Assembly: GCF_000244875.1 (NCBI RefSeq)
Contig: NC_016791.1
Coordinates: 725,501 to 789,500 of the forward strand
Reading direction: 5' to 3'
DNA from: Clostridium sp. BNL1100
GTDB taxonomy: Bacteria > Bacillota > Clostridia > Acetivibrionales > DSM-1351
Length of the DNA stretch: 64,000 bases
Numbering within the stretch: the stretch's first letter is position 1; the number at the start of each line of letters is the position of its first letter. Of the stretch, positions 17,118-24,458 are shown piece by piece. The notes below the pieces were generated by a model. That model was not told where the DNA came from, made no database searches, and worked only from the letters and a program-made list of their open reading frames with translations. Position numbers and translations under genes: made by a program.

Positions 17118-18368
17118 ATGACAGAATACTATTCAACAAAAACAAACTTTTTCGGTAATTCAAATCCGGATAAACTAATAAAGGAATATGGGAGTCCCTT
17201 GTATGTCTACAATGAAAAAATATTGAGACAAAAATGCAGAGATATGAAGAATCTTGTGGATTACAAAAACTTCATTCCCAACTATTCTATAAAGGCAAAT
17301 TCAAACCTTACTATTCTAAAAATTGTCAAGGAAGAAGGCCTTAGAGCTGATGCCATGTCTGCAGGAGAAATCCAGCTTTTGCTTCACGCAGGGTTTAAGC
17401 CTGAAAATCTGTTTTTTGTGCCAAACAACGTATCAGAATCAGAATTAAAGTATGCGGTTGACAATGGTGTACTGGTAAGTGTGGATTCACTTTCACAGCT
17501 TGAAATGCTCGGTAAAATTAATCCGGGAGGAAAAGCCGCTGTAAGGTTTAATCCGGGAGTTGGAGCAGGACACCATGAAAAGGTTGTAACAGCCGGAAAG
17601 AAAACAAAGTTCGGAGTAAACATTGACTGCGTGGATGAGGTTAAGGCAATTGCCAAAAAGTATAATATGAAAATCTGCGGTGTAAACCAGCACATAGGTT
17701 CATTGTTTATGGAAGGCGATTCATATATAGAAGGGGTAAAATCCTTACTTGCTGTAGCAGAACAGTTTGAAGATATAGATTTCGTTGATATGGGCGGAGG
17801 TTTCGGAATACCTTATAAAAAGCAGGAAGGCCAAGAGCCCCTTGATTTGGCAAGCTTTAAGGAAAAGCTTACACAGGTTCTTGAGCAATGGACTGACAAA
17901 TATGGAAAGAAGATACTGTTTAAAACCGAGCCGGGCCGTTATATAGTTGCTGAAAGCGGAGTATTACTGGGTAATGTTTATGCCACAAAGGCCAACTATG
18001 GAAACAAGTATGTTGGTACTGACATTGGATTCAATGTACTGGCAAGGCCCGTTATGTACGATTCACACCACGACATAGAAGTGTACAGAAACGGAAGTCC
18101 TTTAAATGACAGTCAGGTAGAAGATGTAACAGTAGTAGGTAATATCTGCGAGAGCGGTGATATTATTGCAAAAAGCAGAGAACTCCCTGTTATACAGGAA
18201 GGAGATATTCTTGGAATAATGGATGCGGGTGCCTACGGTTTTGCAATGAGTTCAAACTACAATATGAGGCTAAGACCTGCAGAAGTACTTATCAAGGAAA
18301 ACGGTGAGCCTGTTTTGATAAGACGCAGGGATACTTTTGAAGACTTGATAGCAAACTTCAATATATAA
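17118..18368 (+). CDS. lysA: Diaminopimelate decarboxylase
   Basis: LysA (416 aa) decarboxylates meso-diaminopimelate to L-lysine with PLP. Visible motifs are YSIKAN (PLP lysine), HIGS, the glycine-rich DMGGGFG, EPGRYIVAESG and CESGDI (family CxxxD), and GAYGFAMSS. The ATG at 17118 follows GAGAGGT; the GTG at 17109 is within that site. ddh follows after 36 bases, so meso-DAP synthesis and use are encoded together. No lysine riboswitch was recognised upstream. Confidence 0.93.
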   Translation: MTEYYSTKTNFFGNSNPDKLIKEYGSPLYVYNEKILRQKCRDMKNLVDYKNFIPNYSIKANSNLTILKIVKEEGLRADAMSAGEIQLLLHAGFKPENLFFVPNNVSESELKYAVDNGVLVSVDSLSQLEMLGKINPGGKAAVRFNPGVGAGHHEKVVTAGKKTKFGVNIDCVDEVKAIAKKYNMKICGVNQHIGSLFMEGDSYIEGVKSLLAVAEQFEDIDFVDMGGGFGIPYKKQEGQEPLDLASFKEKLTQVLEQWTDKYGKKILFKTEPGRYIVAESGVLLGNVYATKANYGNKYVGTDIGFNVLARPVMYDSHHDIEVYRNGSPLNDSQVEDVTVVGNICESGDIIAKSRELPVIQEGDILGIMDAGAYGFAMSSNYNMRLRPAEVLIKENGEPVLIRRRDTFEDLIANFNI

Positions 18369-18404
18369 TAAAAATACAAACTATAGATGGAAAAGAGGAT
18401 AATA

Positions 18405-19394
18405 ATGAACAAGGTAAGAATAGGTATCGTAGGATATGGAAATATCGGTAAGGGCGTTGAAGCGGCAATAAGACAGAATAGTGATACAGAACTGGTTGCC
18501 GTATTTACCAGAAGAAATCCTGAAAGTGTAGTTTTAAAGACTCCCGGAGTCAAGGTAGTAGAGATAAAAGACGCTGATAAATATAAAAACGATATAGATG
18601 TTATGATTCTTTGCGGAGGTTCTGCAACAGACCTTCCTGAACAAGGGCCTGAATTTGCAGGTATGTTCAACATTGTTGACAGTTTTGATACACATGCAAA
18701 AATTCCTGAGTATTTTGCAAAAGTAAATAATTCTGCTGGGGCGGCAAACAAAACTGCCGTTATATCCGTTGGATGGGATCCCGGGTTGTTCTCAATGATA
18801 AGAATGTTATCAGGTGCTATTCTGCCGGAAGGCAACGATTATACATTCTGGGGTAAAGGAGTAAGTCAGGGACATTCCGATGCAATCAGAAGGGTAAGCG
18901 GAGTAAAGAATGCAATTCAGTATACTATTCCTATAAATGATGCGGTTGAAAGTGTAAGAAACGGAAAAAATCCTGAACTGTCCACAAGACAGAAGCATTT
19001 GAGAGAGTGTTTCGTTGTGGCAGAGGAAGGTGCAGATAAGGCAAAAATTGAGGCTGACATAAAGAATATGCCAAACTATTTTGCAGACTATGATACAGTA
19101 GTACATTTTGTAAGTGAAGAGGAACTGAAAAGTAACCATTCCAAAATGCCCCACGGTGGATTTGTATTCAGAAGCGGTAAGACTGGTATAGATACCGTTA
19201 ACAACCACATTATAGAATTTTCACTCAAATTGGACAGTAACCCCGAATTCACTGCAAATGTATTGGTTGCATATGCAAGGGCTGCTGCACGCATGAACAG
19301 TGAAGGCAGCTACGGAGCAAAAACAGTATTTGACGTACCACTGGCATATCTGTCTGCAAAGAGCCATGCCGAGCTTATAAAGGGACTTTTATAA
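18405..19394 (+). CDS. ddh: meso-Diaminopimelate dehydrogenase
   Basis: A 329-residue NADPH-dependent enzyme that makes meso-diaminopimelate directly from tetrahydrodipicolinate, bypassing the succinyl/acetyl routes. The N-terminal Rossmann motif is GIVGYGNIGKGVEAAI. WDPGLFSMIRML, GKGVSQGHSDAIRRVSGV and the MPHGGFVFRSG region match the Ddh substrate domain. Start: the ATG at 18405 follows AAGAGGA; ATG 18387 is too far upstream. It probably forms an operon with lysA. Confidence 0.93.
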   Translation: MNKVRIGIVGYGNIGKGVEAAIRQNSDTELVAVFTRRNPESVVLKTPGVKVVEIKDADKYKNDIDVMILCGGSATDLPEQGPEFAGMFNIVDSFDTHAKIPEYFAKVNNSAGAANKTAVISVGWDPGLFSMIRMLSGAILPEGNDYTFWGKGVSQGHSDAIRRVSGVKNAIQYTIPINDAVESVRNGKNPELSTRQKHLRECFVVAEEGADKAKIEADIKNMPNYFADYDTVVHFVSEEELKSNHSKMPHGGFVFRSGKTGIDTVNNHIIEFSLKLDSNPEFTANVLVAYARAAARMNSEGSYGAKTVFDVPLAYLSAKSHAELIKGLL

Positions 19395-19477
19395 TCAGAT
19401 TTAGAACCAAAACTCATTATCTGCCATAGTATGTAGTATTATTTTTATGGCTGCAGCTATGCGGGTAGGAGGTAGTA

Positions 19478-19780
19478 ATGAGGGGTTCAGCATTAGACAA
19501 TGTTACTTGGAAGGGCAACAGCAGAAAAATGTATAAAACAGTAATGTCTGCAGTTCCTTCAATTTTCAGATCCATGATAAGACGTGAGATTGAGAGTTGG
19601 ATTGTGGAGCACAAAGTCAAAGTTGTTACTGAAGAGTTACTTTTGAAAATGTTTTATGAAAAAGCTCCGAAGGGCTATAAACAAAAGCTTGGCCCGAAAC
19701 TGGAAGCAATGAAAACAACCCGCGGAGAAACACGAGGAGAAACAGAAGAAGAAAATACTGATTCTGAAGATGAAGAATAA
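19478..19780 (+). CDS. Small protein with PCP_red-like domain
   Basis: A 100-residue protein. The core (about 10-65: WKGNSRKMYKTVMSAVPSIFRSMIRREIESW) resembles PF08369, the C-terminal domain of the light-independent protochlorophyllide reductase subunit, which also occurs as small stand-alone proteins in non-photosynthetic Firmicutes and other bacteria; there is no chlorophyll pathway here. The tail is acidic and repetitive (ETRGETEEENTDSEDEE). The ribosome site GGAGG is strong. Function unknown. Confidence 0.65.
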   Translation: MRGSALDNVTWKGNSRKMYKTVMSAVPSIFRSMIRREIESWIVEHKVKVVTEELLLKMFYEKAPKGYKQKLGPKLEAMKTTRGETRGETEEENTDSEDEE

Positions 19781-19791
19781 TTTTACTAATT

Positions 19792-19844
19792 AAATGGTAG
19801 GTATAGCGCACCCATAAGGGGTATGCTGTATCTGCCATTTTTTT
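19792..19844 (+). terminator. Rho-independent terminator with long stem
   Basis: AATGGTAGGTATAGC pairs with GCTGTATCTGCCATT (G-U pairs), ending in a T run, after the PCP_red-like gene. Confidence 0.75.
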
Positions 19845-19947
19845 GTCCCATACTTGTCCCCAAGCAACCGGTTGTAAATAGTGTCACCAATTTGCCTTAT
19901 TTTTTAGAAAGCAAATAAGACATTGTTTAAATGGGAGGTAAGTCTTT

Positions 19948-20304
19948 ATGCAGGAAATTTTCACTGAGTACTGGTTTGTTGTATTAATTTTCATAGGGTT
20001 TACAGGGTACGTTATTTACCTTATAACAAAACACCGCTGGACAAAGTTAAGAGAAATGGCGTATAAAATGATTGTACAGGCAGAGCAGGTTATTACGGGT
20101 ACAAAGAAGGGACAGGAAAGGTTCAATGCCGTACTTAATCAGCTTTATAATGTTATGCCTTTGTGGCTAAGGATTTTTATTCCTAAAAACCTTCTTGAGA
20201 AAAAACTGCAGGAATGGTATGAACTTATAAAGGATTCACTGGATGACGGAGAAATAAACCACTCCACAGAACATAGAGAAAGTAAGGATATAGATAATTT
20301 ATAG
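19948..20304 (+). CDS. Small single-pass membrane protein (holin-LLH-like?)
   Basis: A 118-residue protein with one N-terminal membrane segment (about 8-27: YWFVVLIFIGFTGYVIYLI) and a basic, helical cytosolic region (MAYKMIVQAEQVITGTKKGQERF). The pattern is reminiscent of LLH-type phage holin-like proteins, but no phage genes are nearby, and I do not assign that function. Ribosome site GGGAGG. A dockerin gene follows after 78 bases. Confidence 0.5.
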   Translation: MQEIFTEYWFVVLIFIGFTGYVIYLITKHRWTKLREMAYKMIVQAEQVITGTKKGQERFNAVLNQLYNVMPLWLRIFIPKNLLEKKLQEWYELIKDSLDDGEINHSTEHRESKDIDNL

Positions 20305-20382
20305 TTCTTATGGGGCTTATTGATTAACTTATAAAAGCTTGATATTATACCATTAAATGGGAAACGAAGAAAAGGAGATGGT

Positions 20383-21621
20383 ATGCTAATGAAAATCAAG
20401 GGCTTGATAGTTGTTTTTACACTGCTTTTGACAGTGGTATTTAATTCAGGTATCTCTTCAGCTGACGGGACGGTGCCGGGGACTTCGCTAATCTATGGTG
20501 ACTACAACAGTGACGGTAGCGTTAATGCATTGGATATGGTAGGGTTTAAACAATATCTGATGGATTCAGAACGCACATACAATAGTTGTATGGATCTCAA
20601 TCTGGATAATACCGCAGATTCAGTGGATTATGCTATTTTGAAACAGTATTTGCTGGGCATAGTAACTACACTGCCTATAAATGCTCCGACAACAAATATT
20701 AAGACAGGTGTTAATTACAAGATAATAAACCGTAACAGCGGTAAGTTTCTGGAGGTATCCGGCTCATCTGTTGCCGATGGTGGAAATGTCATTCAATGGG
20801 GGCTGACAGGTGGGACAAACCAGCAGTGGAGTTTTACGGATGCAGGGGGAGGATACTATAAAATAGTTAACCGTAATAGTGGAAAGCTTCTGGAAATACT
20901 TAACTCGTCTGTTGACAATGGCGGTGATGCTATTCAGGGAACAGACAATGGAAGTAGCTCGCAAAAATGGAGATTGGTTGATATCGGTGGAGGATATTAT
21001 AAAATAGTTAACACGGGAAGCGGAAAGCTTCTGGAGGTGTTAAGCACATCTACAGCCAACGGCGGTGATGTTGCCCAATGGACTGACAATGGAGGTAAAA
21101 ATCAACAGTGGTATCTTGTTGCTCAAACAACAGGTAACATTACATATACATTGGTTAGAGAACAAAATCCGACAGCTGATCAATCGGATGCATATTCAAA
21201 AATAAAAGCCGCTATGGATTCTGCAGTTATGTACTATAATAATCTCACTAGTATCAGTAAGCAGTTAACTGTATATTACAATACATCAGTTTCCACAGCG
21301 GATGGAAATATCAACGGAACTATAAGGTTCGGCTCATCAAGAAGTTATATGGATACTTGCACCGCTATGCATGAAATTGCTCATACTGTAGGCGTAGGTC
21401 AGAGTTCAGGCTGGTTCTCTTTAGTCAAAAATGGAATTTTTACAGGAACATCTGCCACAGAAGAATTAAGAAATATCACAGGTGTTTTGACAGATGTTTT
21501 GCATGGCGACAGTCAGCATTTTTGGCCTTATGGACTGAACTATTCCAGTGAGGTAAAGACTGACGCAGATTACATAAATCATTGTAGAATTGTAAACCAG
21601 TTTAAAAAGGATGGGGTATAA
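20383..21621 (+). CDS. Extracellular dockerin / ricin-B lectin / metallopeptidase-like protein
   Basis: A 412-residue secreted protein with signal peptide. Residues about 35-95 are a type I dockerin (two calcium-loop repeats: DYNSDGSVNALD and DLNLDNTADSVD), which anchors enzymes to a cellulosome scaffoldin. Residues about 105-250 are a ricin-type beta-trefoil with three repeats (YKIxNxxSGKxLEV ... QQW), a carbohydrate-binding fold. The C-terminal part contains HEIAH, a zinc-peptidase-like HExxH motif, although the third ligand is unclear. A dockerin before the lectin is less usual than a C-terminal one. Start is ATG 20383 or 20389 after AAAGGAG. Confidence 0.85.
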   Translation: MLMKIKGLIVVFTLLLTVVFNSGISSADGTVPGTSLIYGDYNSDGSVNALDMVGFKQYLMDSERTYNSCMDLNLDNTADSVDYAILKQYLLGIVTTLPINAPTTNIKTGVNYKIINRNSGKFLEVSGSSVADGGNVIQWGLTGGTNQQWSFTDAGGGYYKIVNRNSGKLLEILNSSVDNGGDAIQGTDNGSSSQKWRLVDIGGGYYKIVNTGSGKLLEVLSTSTANGGDVAQWTDNGGKNQQWYLVAQTTGNITYTLVREQNPTADQSDAYSKIKAAMDSAVMYYNNLTSISKQLTVYYNTSVSTADGNINGTIRFGSSRSYMDTCTAMHEIAHTVGVGQSSGWFSLVKNGIFTGTSATEELRNITGVLTDVLHGDSQHFWPYGLNYSSEVKTDADYINHCRIVNQFKKDGV

Positions 21622-21674
21622 GGCCCCATTATTATAACGGTACCAAGTACTCCGTATCCTTGGCTGTATTATCT

Positions 21675-23548
21675 AAGGGGCTGTTGCACAATGAATAAAT
21701 TTATTCACTGTGCAACAGTCCCCTTTTTGTCCCTAAAATAGTAAAATGCGGGTCCCGTAGGGCCCGCAAGTGTTGTATAATTTAATTTGTGAAAAAACTT
21801 ATGCAACATAAAAATTATACCGAATTTAACGGATACTATCAATTAGTTTTGCCTTTAAATTTGGAGATGTTAATACCTGAAGATGATTCTGTCAGACTGT
21901 TAAGCCAAATATTGGAGGGATTGAATTACACAAAGTTGTATAAGGCTTACTCTTCTACTGGAAGAAAACCGGCAGTTGACCCAAAGACCATGTTTAAGGT
22001 AATAACATATGCAAACTCAAATAACATATACTCAAGTAGAAAAATTGAAACTGCATGTAAAAGAGATATTAATTTCATGTGGTTGCTCCAAGGGGAATCA
22101 AAGCCAGATCACTCAACTATAGCCAGATTCCGTAAGGATTATCTTCCAGAGGCAATAGAAGACCTATTCTATCAAATGGTACAGCACCTGCATTCTATCG
22201 GAGAAGTTAAATTCGAAAACCTTTTTGTGGATGGTACTAAAATTGAGGCAAATGCAAACCGCTATACCTTTGTATGGAAGAAAGTAGTCAATAAAAACGA
22301 AGCAAAGATGTTTGAGAAAATAAAAGCTTGCTTAGAGGATATAAACCAGTCATATTTGACTAACTTTTCAGTATCAAAAGATAGCATATTGGCGGATTTA
22401 GAGCAAGTTCTTGAATATTTAAAGGACAAGCAAAAAGAAGATAACATAGAATTTGTTCATGGAATCGGAAAACGTAAAACTCAATTACAAAGATTCACAG
22501 AGCAGTTCAAGGAATTTAAAGAACGTCAGGAAAAATACAATGCCCATAACCAGCTGTTCGAGGGGAGAAACAGTTATTCCAAAACGGATACTGATGCAAC
22601 ATTCATGCATATGAAAGATGACCACATGCGTAATACTCAGCTAAAACCTGCCTACAATGTTCAGATTGGAGTTGAAAGCGAGTATGTTACTGGCATTGGA
22701 ATTTTTCAGGATAGGAATGACATTGCTACACTAATCCCATTTCTAAAAAGTATGGAATCAAACTTAGGTAGATGTTATGAAAACGTAATTGCAGACTCTG
22801 GCTATGAGAGCGAAGAAAACTATCTGTATTTGGAAGAAAAGCATCAGAAAAGCTATATAAAACCTCAAACATACGAGATATGGAAGAAGAAAAGCTTCAA
22901 GAAAGATATCAGCAAGCGTGAAAATATGCAGTATGATGAAGAGAAAGATGAGTATACGTGCCATAATGGAAAACAATTAAAAATGTCAGGAACAACTCAT
23001 AGAAAATCAGCAACAGGATATCGTTCCGAGATTAGCATATATGAATGTGAAGATTGCAGTAATTGCCCCTATAAGTCTAAGTGTACAAAAGCCCAAGGAA
23101 ATCGCAAAATGCAGGTATCTAAGACATTTGTAAAAAAGAGACAAAAATCTTATGAAAACATCTTGACGGAGAAAGGCATTCTTCTAAGGGTAAATCGTTC
23201 CATCCAAGTTGAAGGAGCCTTTGGAGTTCTAAAAAGTGATTACAATTTCAGCCGTTTTTTAACACGAGGGAAAAACAGTGTTAAAACCGAATTTATCCTG
23301 CTGTGTTTTGGCTATAACATAAACAAATTACACTCCAAAATTCAAAATGACCGATGTGGAAAAGAACTTCATGAAGTAAAAGCCTGCTAAAATTCCAACG
23401 AAATCTAATAGGCCTATTAAAGTGCGCTCAAATTCCACAAAATAGGGAATTAACTACAGAGTAATCAACAATTTAACAACAAAAAATATTGGAGCAAAAG
23501 AAGGGAGCACCGCTGACTACTTTTTAAGTAGTTTTGCGACACTCCCTT
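21675..23548 (+). mobile_element. IS1182-family insertion sequence, apparently intact
   Basis: One transposase gene is flanked by matching ends. The left end (AAGGGGCTGTTGCACA) and the reverse complement of the right end (AAGGGAGTGTCGCAAA) agree at 12 of 16 positions. The left end also forms a hairpin with a nearby inverted copy (to 21724), and the right end a second hairpin. No clear target duplication is visible. The boundaries are approximate. It lies between the dockerin gene and a methyltransferase. Confidence 0.75.
21789..23390 (+). CDS. IS1182-family transposase
   Basis: A 533-residue DDE transposase. The N-terminal LPLNLEMLIPEDDSVRLL and the DPKTMFKVITYA / PDHSTIARFRKD segments are typical of the IS1182 family. 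FVDGTKIEANANRYTFVWKK includes the first catalytic Asp, followed by later DSGYESEENYLYLEE and, near the C-terminus, the glutamate-bearing VEGAFGVLKSDYNFSRFLTRG. CEDCSNCPYKSKC is a family zinc-like cysteine cluster. No frameshift or stop is seen, so it may be active. The start is GTG 21789 with a weak ribosome site, as is common for IS genes. Confidence 0.92.
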   Translation: MKKLMQHKNYTEFNGYYQLVLPLNLEMLIPEDDSVRLLSQILEGLNYTKLYKAYSSTGRKPAVDPKTMFKVITYANSNNIYSSRKIETACKRDINFMWLLQGESKPDHSTIARFRKDYLPEAIEDLFYQMVQHLHSIGEVKFENLFVDGTKIEANANRYTFVWKKVVNKNEAKMFEKIKACLEDINQSYLTNFSVSKDSILADLEQVLEYLKDKQKEDNIEFVHGIGKRKTQLQRFTEQFKEFKERQEKYNAHNQLFEGRNSYSKTDTDATFMHMKDDHMRNTQLKPAYNVQIGVESEYVTGIGIFQDRNDIATLIPFLKSMESNLGRCYENVIADSGYESEENYLYLEEKHQKSYIKPQTYEIWKKKSFKKDISKRENMQYDEEKDEYTCHNGKQLKMSGTTHRKSATGYRSEISIYECEDCSNCPYKSKCTKAQGNRKMQVSKTFVKKRQKSYENILTEKGILLRVNRSIQVEGAFGVLKSDYNFSRFLTRGKNSVKTEFILLCFGYNINKLHSKIQNDRCGKELHEVKAC

Positions 23549-23556
23549 TTTTATGA
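23498..23556 (+). terminator. Hairpin with T run at right end of the IS
   Basis: GGGAG...CTGACTACT pairs with AGTAGT...ACTCCC and ends in T6, so it can terminate transcription while forming the IS right end. Confidence 0.6.
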
Positions 23557-23639
23557 AAAATAATTCTACTATTACTTGAAAGAATGAAATAAATGTAATA
23601 AAATACCATAAAAGGATTAGCATGGGAAGGGGCGAATAT

Positions 23640-24272
23640 ATGTTGAAAAATGCACTTCAATCAGGAATAAGAGGTATGTATAAAATCACAACAGCACCTT
23701 TTAAAGAGCAAGGCCCACATATAACAAGGTTTTATATGTATGAAAAAATAAAAGACTCGGTAGATGTAAAAAATAAAGGCAGGGTTTTGTCTATCAGTCA
23801 TTCTATCCCGTTATGTGAATACCTGAGTATGGATGAACTGGAGATTGTGGAAGCAAACTATCCTGAACACAACTTATTAAACCTCGAGGCATTTCAGGAA
23901 GATGATTTTGATTATGTTATCTGCGATCAGGTCCTGGAGCATGTTGAAGGAAGTCCGCAAAAGGCTGTAGATGAATGCTACCGTGTCTTAAAGCCGGGGG
24001 GAACACTGGTTTTAACAACATGTTTTATCAATCCGATTCATATGGATAGTGATTTTTGGAGATTTACTCCGGACGGGCTTAAAATTTTATGTAAACAGTT
24101 TTCGGGGATTGTTACCAGCGGTGGCTGGGGAAATTCATATGTTGGGTTCTTGGAACGGATGGGGCTTCGTTTTGTCAGTATACCAAAATCAACACGTCAT
24201 CCCATGCACAAATTCGCTACTATTAACCACAAGAAGATTCCTACTGTTACATGGATAATTGCAAAAAAATAG
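23640..24272 (+). CDS. SAM-dependent class I methyltransferase-like protein
   Basis: A 210-residue protein with the later class I methyltransferase motifs: DDFDYVICDQVLEHVEGSPQKAVDECYRVLKPGGTLVLTTC. The first glycine-rich motif is weak (GRVLSISHSIP), so the SAM site may be unusual. The C-terminal RHPMHKFATINHKKIP is basic. The substrate is unknown. The ATG at 23640 follows AAGGGG; an in-frame ATG at 23622 has no site. A terminator follows. It lies next to the IS, so an IS-mediated context change is possible. Confidence 0.7.
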   Translation: MLKNALQSGIRGMYKITTAPFKEQGPHITRFYMYEKIKDSVDVKNKGRVLSISHSIPLCEYLSMDELEIVEANYPEHNLLNLEAFQEDDFDYVICDQVLEHVEGSPQKAVDECYRVLKPGGTLVLTTCFINPIHMDSDFWRFTPDGLKILCKQFSGIVTSGGWGNSYVGFLERMGLRFVSIPKSTRHPMHKFATINHKKIPTVTWIIAKK

Positions 24273-24305
24273 ATTCAGTACTTATTAATATAAAAGGCGA
24301 CTTCA

Positions 24306-24346
24306 GAAGGAAGGCCCGTAATTTTCGATGGCCTTTCTTCTTTTAT
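24306..24346 (+). terminator. Rho-independent terminator
   Basis: GAAGGAAGGCC pairs with GGCCTTTCTTC (one mismatch), followed by TTTTATTT, downstream of the methyltransferase gene. Confidence 0.75.
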
Positions 24347-24458
24347 TTCAAAATACATATGTTGAAAATGTTGGAAATATATACTAATATGTAAATGTAT
24401 GTTTCAACCATTCTTCGTAAGAAAGATTCCAAACAAGTATGTAAAGGGGGAATTAGAA

